A stretch of 48,996 nt of DNA from a virus: the IMG/VR virus record IMGVR_UViG_3300031785_001363, positions 1-48,996 of that record; one strand, 5' to 3'. The notes under the pieces were generated by a model. The model was not told the origin of the DNA. It saw only the letters and a program-made list of their open reading frames with translations, and searched no databases. The position numbers and the translations under genes are program-made. Below are positions 31,160-38,527 of this stretch, one piece after another. Position 1 is the first letter of the stretch. Each line of letters begins with the position of its first letter.

Positions 31160-31543
31160 TTATAATTTATCGCCAAGGTTGGTTGCGGATTTAGCCATTG
31201 TTGCAACCTTGTCGCCTGTTGTGTCTTGTTGTGGAGTATCCCTATCTATTTTTTCAGCTGTTTTAGGTTCAATACCTTCTGCACTGAAATTAGAAACCAT
31301 TGTTTTGACTCTTGGATCAGTGTCGTAGGCGGCTTTAAAAGTCCCATAATCAAACTGTTCACCGCCTACATTTTGCATTAGTTTGTTTAAGTCAAGGTTT
31401 TTAGCGCCTTGTTTAATGTTTTCTTCTTTAGGTTTAGTGAAATGTAAAAATAAAGGAGTGCCTTTTCTGTCCGCACTTGAAATCACAGTTCTTAATACTT
31501 GAACTAATTTAGAGCTCGAGTCTGTAACTTCGTTGATTCTCAC
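31160..31543 (-). CDS. Putative internal virion protein (capsid-targeting-like N-terminus)
   Basis: 127 residues. MRINEVTDSSSK has the M-(K/R)-hydrophobic-x-E-hydrophobic start shared across this block. The rest is soluble and helical (LVQVLRTVISSADRK; FDYGTFKAAYDTDPRVKTMV), with a polar C-terminus. It follows the large acidic/basic protein with a 4-base overlap, so both are made together. No enzymatic motif seen. Confidence 0.6.
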   Translation of the reverse strand: MRINEVTDSSSKLVQVLRTVISSADRKGTPLFLHFTKPKEENIKQGAKNLDLNKLMQNVGGEQFDYGTFKAAYDTDPRVKTMVSNFSAEGIEPKTAEKIDRDTPQQDTTGDKVATMAKSATNLGDKL

Positions 31544-33138
31544 TTTTTTTTTGAACTAAGAATTTGGCCTAGTTTTAATGATAATTCTATTGATTCTCTT
31601 TTAGCACGGCCTGCTTCGTCTTCACCACCTGCCGCTGGTTCTGAAGCGTCAAAGTCATCTGCCGGTGCCGCTGGCTCTTCTGCGTCCATGGATGGTTCCA
31701 TATCAGCATCCATTGCTGGCTCTGCACCTGCTTCGTCGCCCATCATTTGTGCAGGATCTTCTTCGCCTGTCAATTTGGCTACGCCACTTGTAAGTGCCCC
31801 ACGTGTTACCTCTAATGCCGCATACAAAGATTCTAAAGATGGCTTAACAGTTTGGATATATGATTCAGATTGTGATACTCCTAACTCATCTCTAATTGCA
31901 TCACCAAGTTCAAGCATGGACTCAGCCTGCATTTCTGCTGTGTCTTCCATCCAACTTGTAATTCTGTCTACCATGTCCTTAGCCGCCATTACAATCTCAG
32001 CTTTATCTTCTTCGCCTTCAATTAAGGAATTGAAATAATTTTCAATAATTAGTTTACCTTGGTCTTTGTTTTCTTTCATTTCTTTTTTGCAATCTTTAAT
32101 CATTGCCTTTAATTTGTCCTTATCTGCATCCGAATGCATGTCCATCATTTCTTTTTCAGACTTGCCATCTTTAACCATTTTCATTACATGAGCTTTTGTA
32201 GGATTTTTTCCTTCGTCCATTTTTTTCTCTCTTATACATCTTTTGCCATCTGGAGATAACTTGTATCCTGATGGACATTTACCGTCCATTGGCACTGGTG
32301 AAATACCTTCCATTTGTGACTCATCCTTACCTATTAACCTATAGAGACTTTCAATGTGCTGTCTCATAATGTCAAGTTGTTCACTTATGCCACCACCCAT
32401 TTTTTCTCTATTCAATTGCTCTAATTCATCATAGACGTCGTTTATGCCTTCAATTTCACTGAAAGCATCTGCTCCCATGCCTTCCTTCATTTTTCTGCTT
32501 TTTGTTTTTTTAGAAGCATGTTTATGTCCTTCTGAAACAATATCAGTTGCTTCTGCAATAGGCACATTTTTTGCAATATAAAGTTTACCGTCTTTTTTAA
32601 ACTTTACATCATAATGAGTAACAGTTCCATCTTCTAGTAAAGTATGTTGTCCTGGAATACATATACATTCACCTAACTTAGGATGTTTAAATGATTTTGC
32701 ACAATCATGATAAATTCCATCTCCCTCTTTCATAGGCCCTTTTTTCTTTTTATCTTTAAGAGCTTTTTTCATAGGTTCTTTTTTATCGCCATCTTTATCA
32801 AAATCTAAATAATCTGGCTTGGCGCCCTTTTCATTTACAGTGCTCATTTTGTTATCCTCGTCTGCTTCATTATCTTCTGAAATAGATTCTCTGTCAGCTA
32901 CTGCGGAATTTAACACGTCTAGGAACATTTTTTTCTTTTGGTAGTCGGAATCTTTCAGCACAGAGTCAAAACTTTCATTTGTTTCTATTTGACTAAGTTC
33001 AGTTCTTATTTTATTTCGAGCGTCCTGTAATTGTTCTAAAGTGAAAGCATCAACATTGATTCTTTGACCAAAGGTTTTTGCAAGACTCTCGTTTAGAGAT
33101 GCAGTTGTTTGTGGTTTTGAAATTTCTTTTAGTTTCAT
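31540..33138 (-). CDS. Large prohead-core-like protein
   Basis: 532 residues. Starts MKLKEISKP (capsid-targeting-like). Contains a calcium-loop-like DFDKDGDKKEPMKK (about residue 112), very Lys-rich and Glu-rich helical segments, a conserved helical domain near 385-455 (DRITSWMEDTAEM, SLESLYAALEVTRGAL) and an Ala/Asp/Glu/Pro-rich linker before a last helix ESIELSLKLGQIL. Composition and gene position fit a T4-like prohead core or scaffold protein. Two ATAAATA boxes precede it (33160-33170). Confidence 0.6.
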   Translation of the reverse strand: MKLKEISKPQTTASLNESLAKTFGQRINVDAFTLEQLQDARNKIRTELSQIETNESFDSVLKDSDYQKKKMFLDVLNSAVADRESISEDNEADEDNKMSTVNEKGAKPDYLDFDKDGDKKEPMKKALKDKKKKGPMKEGDGIYHDCAKSFKHPKLGECICIPGQHTLLEDGTVTHYDVKFKKDGKLYIAKNVPIAEATDIVSEGHKHASKKTKSRKMKEGMGADAFSEIEGINDVYDELEQLNREKMGGGISEQLDIMRQHIESLYRLIGKDESQMEGISPVPMDGKCPSGYKLSPDGKRCIREKKMDEGKNPTKAHVMKMVKDGKSEKEMMDMHSDADKDKLKAMIKDCKKEMKENKDQGKLIIENYFNSLIEGEEDKAEIVMAAKDMVDRITSWMEDTAEMQAESMLELGDAIRDELGVSQSESYIQTVKPSLESLYAALEVTRGALTSGVAKLTGEEDPAQMMGDEAGAEPAMDADMEPSMDAEEPAAPADDFDASEPAAGGEDEAGRAKRESIELSLKLGQILSSKKK

Positions 33139-33159
33139 AGCTGTTTTCCTAACGTATTA

Positions 33160-33170
33160 TATTTATTTAT
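33160..33170 (-). promoter_or_regulatory. Double ATAAATA late-type promoter boxes
   Basis: Overlapping ATAAATAAATA read in the gene direction, about 22 bases before the ATG of the prohead-core-like gene (33138), with AGGA between. Confidence 0.55.
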
Positions 33171-33174
33171 CATA

Positions 33175-33594
33175 TCAGTAAATAATCATATCGGCTAATT
33201 TGACTCTTGCATCATATATAAGATCATTTGCTATATCTAAGCGTGTTTGGGCTGATAGTATCCTTGATTTATCACTGCTTTTGTTTACTGTGTTTCTGTA
33301 AAACATAGCATCTAATTCATTTTTTTCTACAATTTTGTCTAATCTACGTATTTCCGGTGCGTTGCTTCTTGATTCTTCCCAACCTTTTACTAGTGCTAAA
33401 GCCGCACTTTTACTCCAAGTAGAAGTTTTTTGTTCATGAGATTGGCAATCATATATCAAATATCCGGATTTATTTTTCCTAATAACGTATTTGCCTATGC
33501 GAATACTGTTGCCTTTTTGGTAAGGAATTTTGGCCAGATATTTGCTATTTGTAACAATATCTTCAAGTTGTTGTAGTGTACGCTCATCTATCAT
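33175..33594 (-). CDS. Hypothetical protein of the late block
   Basis: 139 residues: a small beta domain (NSIRIGKYVIRKNKSGYLIYD) followed by helices (KSAALALVKGWEE, RRLDKIVEKNELDAMFYRNT). This layout recurs in marine T4-like phages, but I cannot name it. Overlaps its upstream neighbour by 11 bases. Confidence 0.6.
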   Translation of the reverse strand: MIDERTLQQLEDIVTNSKYLAKIPYQKGNSIRIGKYVIRKNKSGYLIYDCQSHEQKTSTWSKSAALALVKGWEESRSNAPEIRRLDKIVEKNELDAMFYRNTVNKSSDKSRILSAQTRLDIANDLIYDARVKLADMIIY

Positions 33595-33790
33595 TCGGTA
33601 TAACCAAGAAATAGTCCTTATGTGCTATCTTACTTACTAAACTCTTCTTGATTAAATTCTCTAAAATGACTTGCTCTCTGTCTGTAAAGTCTGTAATACG
33701 CTTAGGCTCACTAGGCATAACATCTAACAGGGCTTGTTCTTCGATAGTTGTAAAGACGGTGAAATCACCTATAAGTTCGTTTAACTTCAC
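33584..33790 (-). CDS. Small protein with capsid-targeting-like N-terminus
   Basis: 68 residues. MKLNELIGDF fits the shared pattern; the body DREQVILENLIKKSLVSKIAHKD looks like a small winged-helix-like unit ending in strand DYFLVIPND. Start shares a base with the upstream stop. Possible head-internal regulator, inferred only. Confidence 0.55.
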   Translation of the reverse strand: MKLNELIGDFTVFTTIEEQALLDVMPSEPKRITDFTDREQVILENLIKKSLVSKIAHKDYFLVIPNDR

Positions 33791-34053
33791 TATACAGGAC
33801 CGCCGACCTTGACCTTTGCACCTGGGCCAATTTCTTTGGGTACTGTGCCATTTGATTTCATGTCTAATTTAAAACTTTTTCCTGTAGCATCGTCTGGATC
33901 AGGTTGTATCATACCTGGCTTATTTGGATCTTTAGGAACGATAGTTTGAATTTTTGTCTTTGGATCGACAAGTGTGATTTGGCGGGCATCGGAGTTCACT
34001 ACTGTAAGTTCTTGTTCTGACAAAAGTATTGATGCAATTTCATTTATTTTCAT
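33790..34053 (-). CDS. Small protein with capsid-targeting-like N-terminus
   Basis: 87 residues from ATG 34053, selected because AGGAGGG lies just upstream; the in-frame ATG at 34110 is inside the preceding gene. MKINEIASILLSEQ matches the shared start and offers (I)NE and (L)SE cleavage sites. The rest is short beta/loop sequence rich in Lys, Pro and Asp, possibly disordered. Confidence 0.6.
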   Translation of the reverse strand: MKINEIASILLSEQELTVVNSDARQITLVDPKTKIQTIVPKDPNKPGMIQPDPDDATGKSFKLDMKSNGTVPKEIGPGAKVKVGGPV

Positions 34054-34054
34054 G

Positions 34055-35077
34055 TTACCCTCCTTGTGTTGCCAGTGCGTATGGTGTTCTCTGACCAACT
34101 TTCTTTTCAAGATCTTTTTCAGCTTGGCTTCCTACTGGAACTCCATCCAATGTTCTATTATCTATTCTATTGATTTGTCTATCAATATCTGCACTTTTCT
34201 TATTAAGTCTATCAAGCTTCGCTTTTTGTTTATCAGTGCCATGTTTTGCAACTGCTTGGTCTGGAGTCATTTTTTTGACTGCTAAAATTTCATTTCGCAT
34301 TGCCATAACTTGTTGCACAACGTCTTTTCTTTCTGCCGGCGGTAACATTGTAGTTTTCTGTAGCATAAAGTCCAATGCTCCAGCAAAGTCTAATTTTTGC
34401 ACATACATTGCTAAATCTTTATTAATATATGCTCTTGCAAGTTTACCAAATTCTTCTCCGCTTACTTTACCTTTTGCTGAAATTAAAGATTTTAAGTCAT
34501 CAAACATTTCTGGATTACGCATTTTGCCTTTAATCTTTTGATCTACAAGATCAGCAATTTTTTTATCTTCTCTCTTCTTTAGAACATTTTTAACTAATGT
34601 GTCAAGTTCTTGTTTTGCTTTGCCAACGCCAGCGGCTTTCTTTGCATCCATTTCTCCACGTTCTTTTCTGTCAGCAACTTTACGCATCGCCATAATAGTA
34701 TTTTTACCTACTAACCCGTCAACTTTCAAGCCTTGAGCTTTTTGGAATGCTTTTACAGCTCTTGCAGTGCCACTACCAAATACACCATCGTCATTAGGAA
34801 ATGTTTTACCAGTTCTTTTACTCTTAAATGTAGGTTTTAGATATCCCAAAGCTATTAACATTTTTTGCATTTCTTTTACAGCTGGTCCTTTTGATCCTTT
34901 ACGCTGTAGTTTAAATTCAAGGAGGTTGGTTTTTGATTCTTTGACTTCCTTTTTAACAAGGGTGCCTTTTGAATCGACTTCATGTCCTGCTGGTATGGGT
35001 TTGCACTTCTTTGATTCTCTGCAGAAGTATTCCCCATCACCACATTTGGCTTCTTTTATAAATTCATAGTATCTCAT
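34055..35077 (-). CDS. Putative packaged peptidoglycan-binding protein
   Basis: 340 residues. MRYYEFIKEAKCGDGEYFC closely resembles the T4 internal-protein targeting peptide MKTYQEFIAEA, with IKE|A as a prohead-protease-like site. Then a cysteine-containing small region (CRESKKCKPIP) and a PG-binding domain (VKEMQKMLIALGYL ... DDGVFGSGTARAVKAFQKAQ, about 66-122), then a long Lys-rich helical part. Suggests a protein stored in the head that engages the wall on entry. Packaging is inference. Confidence 0.68.
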   Translation of the reverse strand: MRYYEFIKEAKCGDGEYFCRESKKCKPIPAGHEVDSKGTLVKKEVKESKTNLLEFKLQRKGSKGPAVKEMQKMLIALGYLKPTFKSKRTGKTFPNDDGVFGSGTARAVKAFQKAQGLKVDGLVGKNTIMAMRKVADRKERGEMDAKKAAGVGKAKQELDTLVKNVLKKREDKKIADLVDQKIKGKMRNPEMFDDLKSLISAKGKVSGEEFGKLARAYINKDLAMYVQKLDFAGALDFMLQKTTMLPPAERKDVVQQVMAMRNEILAVKKMTPDQAVAKHGTDKQKAKLDRLNKKSADIDRQINRIDNRTLDGVPVGSQAEKDLEKKVGQRTPYALATQGG

Positions 35078-35364
35078 TTGAACTTTTTCCTTCCGAATGG
35101 CGAAGACTTTGGCTTGTTTAATCTTGGTAAACGTCTACTAGCTGGATTAACTCTCTTAGTAATTTTACTTTTTACTGCTTGTGTACCTGCACGTTGGGCT
35201 CTGGTTGCTCCCATTGAAGCACTCTTTTTAACATTAATCGGAGCATTACAAGCAGATGGACTGCTCATTACACGGCCTTTACGATGTCCGTGTGTACATC
35301 TATACTTTCTTGTTTGCTTTCCGCCAGTTCTAGCCCAAACTCTTGTTACTTCTTGTACTATCAT
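35074..35364 (-). CDS. Basic virion-type protein, tandem paralogue A
   Basis: 96 residues, very basic. MIVQEVTRVWARTGGKQTRK then YRCTHGHRKGRVMSSPSACN is shared with the next gene upstream (VWAKRGQSVVRKYRCTSGNRKGRVV), so the two are tandem duplicates. Two conserved Cys may pair or bind metal. High Arg/Lys content suggests nucleic-acid binding in the head. Confidence 0.65.
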   Translation of the reverse strand: MIVQEVTRVWARTGGKQTRKYRCTHGHRKGRVMSSPSACNAPINVKKSASMGATRAQRAGTQAVKSKITKRVNPASRRLPRLNKPKSSPFGRKKFK

Positions 35365-35639
35365 CTTGCCGCCTTATTAAGTGTCGCAACTCTACGTGAC
35401 ACAGGATTCATGCGTTTTGTTCTGCGTGCCTTTCTAGCCATTCTCGGTCCAAGTCTTGCTTTGGTCTTTTTAAGTGTTATTCTTTTCTTTATATCAGGAG
35501 CCTTAAAACACTGTGAAACCTGTGCAACGACACGGCCTTTTCTATTGCCAGAAGTACATCTGTACTTTCTTACAACGCTTTGACCTCTTTTAGCCCATAC
35601 TTGTTTTTCAGCCACAAGGGCAAATTCTTTTATACGCAT
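35361..35639 (-). CDS. Basic virion-type protein, tandem paralogue B
   Basis: 92 residues, Arg/Lys-rich, starting MRIKEFALVAEK. Shares RKYRCTxGxRKGRV and a following Cys with paralogue A and diverges toward the C-terminus (ARKARRTKRMNPVSRR versus KSKITKRVNPASRR). An ATAAATAC box ends four bases before its ATG. Likely DNA-binding, packaged. Confidence 0.65.
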   Translation of the reverse strand: MRIKEFALVAEKQVWAKRGQSVVRKYRCTSGNRKGRVVAQVSQCFKAPDIKKRITLKKTKARLGPRMARKARRTKRMNPVSRRVATLNKAAR

Positions 35640-35643
35640 AACG

Positions 35644-35650
35644 TATTTAT
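35644..35650 (-). promoter_or_regulatory. ATAAATAC box four bases before a start codon
   Basis: ATAAATACGTTATG in the gene direction; same spacing as 22195-22201. Confidence 0.45.
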
Positions 35651-35652
35651 GT

Positions 35653-35889
35653 TTATTGTACGTTTATAAGGATAACTACGATAGTGGATAGCAGTCCTGC
35701 AACTACTGTGCCGGCGGCACCTATCATAACTTTAATCATAGCTTTGTTGCCATGAATCATATCATTATGGATATGCTCTACTTTTTCTTCGATCTTCGTG
35801 AGACGACCCTCCAATGCTTCATACCTCTGTTGGCATAAGTCAACGTGTGCTTCTAAATTTTCTTTTTCTAAATCAGTGGCTCTTGCCAT
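35653..35889 (-). CDS. XhlA-like coiled-coil membrane protein, possible holin
   Basis: 78 residues: Glu/Lys coiled coil (about 8-45, EALEGRLTKIEEKVEHIHND) and one C-terminal transmembrane segment (GAAGTVVAGLLSTIVVILI). This is the layout of XhlA-type haemolysin/holin accessory proteins. It could help lysis together with the hydrolases at 18502-19763; the pairing is inference. Confidence 0.6.
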   Translation of the reverse strand: MARATDLEKENLEAHVDLCQQRYEALEGRLTKIEEKVEHIHNDMIHGNKAMIKVMIGAAGTVVAGLLSTIVVILINVQ

Positions 35890-35991
35890 CTCTTTCTCTC
35901 CGTTCCTTTTGTCTCTTGGACGGGGCCTAATCTCTAATGCCTAGTAAGATGTAATGTTTGCCGTAATACTATTGCCTATTCTCTATATAAT

Positions 35992-36408
35992 CTATTTATC
36001 TGTGCCTAAATCTTCTTTATCTACAAACTTAAAAACAATGTTAGTTTCAACACTATCTTTCGTTCTAAAAGCAGAGTTATTTATCAAAGCAGTTTCATCT
36101 AATCCAGTAATTATTGGCACTAAATCAAAATCGTCTTTAAGCTGATCTATATTAAGAGCATTTTCAAATTCATGTTGAAATGTGAATACCCAGTATCTCT
36201 GCTTGTCTTTTATAGATGATCCAAAGCCTATTCCATCAACTACATCTACCTTACATTCTAGTGCTATAGGCATAGGATTGACTCGCAAACCTGCTGTTTG
36301 TACCACTGTATTGTAATTTGCTTGTTGATTCCGTTGCTTGGCTTCTCCACTACGACCAACATTTGTTTCTGTCATGTCGATCACAGTGAATATTTGTATT
36401 CTCTCCAT
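35992..36408 (-). CDS. Conserved hypothetical phage protein
   Basis: 138 residues, beta-rich. MERIQIFTVIDMTETNV and NQQANYNTVVQTAGLRVNP form a pattern I associate with marine T4-like phages; later YWVFTFQHEFEN is a strand-rich core. No enzymatic motif. Located behind the terminator at 36430-36462. Confidence 0.62.
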   Translation of the reverse strand: MERIQIFTVIDMTETNVGRSGEAKQRNQQANYNTVVQTAGLRVNPMPIALECKVDVVDGIGFGSSIKDKQRYWVFTFQHEFENALNIDQLKDDFDLVPIITGLDETALINNSAFRTKDSVETNIVFKFVDKEDLGTDK

Positions 36409-36429
36409 GCAACTATTTAATGGTCAAAA

Positions 36430-36462
36430 AAAAAGGGCGAACAAAATATGAACGCCCTTTTT
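36430..36462 (-). terminator. Intrinsic terminator
   Basis: Stem AAAAAGGGCG / CGCCCTTTTT with a 13-base loop, followed in the minus direction by a run of nine T. It ends transcription from the MATVT gene pair. Confidence 0.85.
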
Positions 36463-36486
36463 AAAAATTCCCCCTTAGGGTGTTAA

Positions 36487-36825
36487 TTAATAACCTTCGT
36501 GGAAATCAGCTAACAATGATGATGTAACACCAGTTGAGCCAATACCAAAGTTTGAAGCCGCTGTAAATGCGCCTGTACCTTGGATCATAACCTGAACATC
36601 ATCAGTAGTTCCACCTGTGAAAATACCTGACTCTGTCATTGGTGCCACTGCCGCGATTGTGTGAGCATCGTTAGTGCCTGCAACATCACCTGCCGCAAGA
36701 TATTTCAATGCCGCAGTTAATTCTGCTTCAGTCATGTTTGATTTATTAAGGTTAATGATTCTGGTTCTTGGACCGTTACCACTACCGGATCTGCTGATTC
36801 CGTTTGTATTTGTTACTGTTGCCAT
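36487..36825 (-). CDS. Small virion-like protein, MATVT paralogue 1
   Basis: 112 residues. Starts MATVTNTNGISRSGSGNG; Gly/Thr/Ala/Ser-rich, few charges, typical of phage surface or tail-associated proteins. Shares the MATVT-NG start with its neighbour. A strong terminator follows, which suits an abundant product. Confidence 0.65.
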   Translation of the reverse strand: MATVTNTNGISRSGSGNGPRTRIINLNKSNMTEAELTAALKYLAAGDVAGTNDAHTIAAVAPMTESGIFTGGTTDDVQVMIQGTGAFTAASNFGIGSTGVTSSLLADFHEGY

Positions 36826-36856
36826 ATTCTTCTCCTATTATGAAAGTAATCTACGA

Positions 36857-37192
36857 TTATGCGTCTGCAATATCGAATAAGTTTGTTTGTAATGCCACGG
36901 TTGAACTTGATAGATCAAATCCATTCACTGTACCTAATGCTTGTACTCTTGCTTGAAGATCTGCCGCACTAGTTGAGTGCCCATCGACGATAATGCCGAT
37001 GAATCCGTCTGTTCCAGATGAAACATGCATAAGTGCTTGACACTCTTGCATAACTGCTTCAATTGCTCCGCCAATTCCGCCTTGTGAAGCAAGTGTTGCT
37101 TTTGTGTCAATTGCGTAAAAGTCGAGGTTTGCTGTTGAATACAGAGTACCGTGTGCATGGCCTAAGCCATTTACTCTTGTTACTGTTGCCAT
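36857..37192 (-). CDS. Small virion-like protein, MATVT paralogue 2
   Basis: 111 residues. MATVTRVNGLGHAHGTLYS, then Ala/Gly/Thr-rich with GIGGAIEAVMQECQALMHVSS and IIVDGHSTSAADLQARVQALG. Same start and size as the next gene, so probably a duplication. Likely structural; a CTAAATAC box (37246-37253) lies upstream. Confidence 0.62.
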   Translation of the reverse strand: MATVTRVNGLGHAHGTLYSTANLDFYAIDTKATLASQGGIGGAIEAVMQECQALMHVSSGTDGFIGIIVDGHSTSAADLQARVQALGTVNGFDLSSSTVALQTNLFDIADA

Positions 37193-37245
37193 TTTTTTCT
37201 CCTTATCTTAAAATAGCCTTCACGCTCAGTGAAGTTTTTACATAT

Positions 37246-37253
37246 GTATTTAG
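37246..37253 (-). promoter_or_regulatory. CTAAATAC promoter-like box
   Basis: Variant of the late-type box before the MATVT pair; the same CTAAATACA occurs at 41062-41069. Confidence 0.4.
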
Positions 37254-37268
37254 TGAAAATGGGTATTT

Positions 37269-38141
37269 TTAGCTTTTTACGCTGTTTTTGGCCCGATTTT
37301 GGATAGATCTTAACATATTGATGTAAGATGGGCCTGCACGGACAATATCATCCATTGCTTTTGCTACTGGTTGGTATGCACGTACCATATTTCCTGGTAT
37401 AGGTTTACCTGCTCTCATATATTCTAGGAAACCTTTTATAAGTATTAAGTTTTCTGGTTTTGCTAGGAGTCTATAGTATACATAGTCTGCACTAGTTGTT
37501 GGTTTTATATCTGGACTACTGACTGTTGGTTCTGTGTCATCTACCCAATTACTTTCTAATCCTTTACCAGCAACTAGTTTAGAAAAGTCATCTATGATAT
37601 CACTGTTTCTTAATTTAGCTCGTAAAGCATACAGTATTCTTGTAGCTAAAGTTTTTTTATCGTTGTTAGAAAGTCTTGAAAAATTTGTTAAAGATCGTCT
37701 ATTATTTTTATAATCTGTATTAGGTATATCTAAACCATTCTCTAAACGTATAAACATTTGATTTATGTTTGTAGGTTTTAAGCCACTGCCTACTTTACTT
37801 AAAAAGTCAGCAACATCATTCTTTGGCCAAGCTATTGATGCCTGCATTCTTTTTGCGGCTCCAGGATCTTTTAATTTTCCTAGAGCATGTTCGTCACCTC
37901 GTATAAAGTAAATTAAATTATACAGATCAGTACCACTTATTTTAAAATGTTGGTAGTTATGATGTCTTGATTTTTTACAATAGTCCTGCACAAAAGAAGT
38001 GTAAGATGGAAAGTTTCTCATAAACTCTAATGCTAAAAGAGATAGATAAGTCCGCTCACAACAATCGGTATAGGTCAAAACCCTTTGGTTTGAACTATCA
38101 CGTGTCATTCTAGCTTCTGTAATCTCTTTTATAAATTCCAT
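37269..38141 (-). CDS. Putative packaged protein, unknown function
   Basis: 290 residues from ATG 38141; an ATG at 38207 is in frame but lies inside the upstream gene. MEFIKEITEARMTRD carries a capsid-targeting-like start with ITE|A as cleavage site, close to the T4 internal-protein peptide. The body is soluble and mixed, with FRGDEHALG-like and LDIPNTDYKNNRRSL segments. No recognised domain. Confidence 0.6.
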   Translation of the reverse strand: MEFIKEITEARMTRDSSNQRVLTYTDCCERTYLSLLALEFMRNFPSYTSFVQDYCKKSRHHNYQHFKISGTDLYNLIYFIRGDEHALGKLKDPGAAKRMQASIAWPKNDVADFLSKVGSGLKPTNINQMFIRLENGLDIPNTDYKNNRRSLTNFSRLSNNDKKTLATRILYALRAKLRNSDIIDDFSKLVAGKGLESNWVDDTEPTVSSPDIKPTTSADYVYYRLLAKPENLILIKGFLEYMRAGKPIPGNMVRAYQPVAKAMDDIVRAGPSYINMLRSIQNRAKNSVKS

Positions 38142-38142
38142 C

Positions 38143-38517
38143 TTACATATACTTTTGCATAAAAATTTGACCCATCTTGTGGTAATCTTTGACATCAATA
38201 AAATCATGTAGTGTTTGACTGTTTTGGATATCCTTTGTAAACTGCATCTTTACGTTAGGCTTTATACCTTCGGCAGTTAACAGTTGTCTAAGCACTCGTG
38301 CCTGTTGAGGTGATACTTCAATTTTTTCACCGTCATCTGTCATAACATGCTTAATAGGATTTGGATTTCCAGCACTATCAAGGATTTTACCTAACTGTTC
38401 AAACATCGAGTCATTCTTAAAACCTGCTCCTGTGTCGTCTTGGTCTAGTTCTTTACCATAATTTTTTAGACCTAAATCGTCAAAGTCGCCTTCTTTCATT
38501 ATGTCTTTAAGTTTCAT
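38143..38517 (-). CDS. Small putative packaged protein
   Basis: 124 residues from ATG 38517, preceded by AAGGA; the earlier ATG at 38565 overlaps the ligase-like gene. MKLKDIMKEGDFDDLG is the shared start pattern with Asp in place of Glu. Acidic and soluble, with SPQQARVLRQLLTAEG as a probable helix. No family recognised. Confidence 0.6.
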   Translation of the reverse strand: MKLKDIMKEGDFDDLGLKNYGKELDQDDTGAGFKNDSMFEQLGKILDSAGNPNPIKHVMTDDGEKIEVSPQQARVLRQLLTAEGIKPNVKMQFTKDIQNSQTLHDFIDVKDYHKMGQIFMQKYM

Positions 38518-38527
38518 AGTTTTTTCC

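Noticed and set aside
31688-32038. Long plus-strand frame rich in Ser/Ala
   Set aside because: Antisense shadow of the Ala/Asp/Glu-rich part of the prohead-core-like gene.
35078-35583. Overlapping plus-strand hydrophobic frames
   Set aside because: Antisense of Arg/Lys-rich paralogues; hydrophobicity follows from complementing basic codons.
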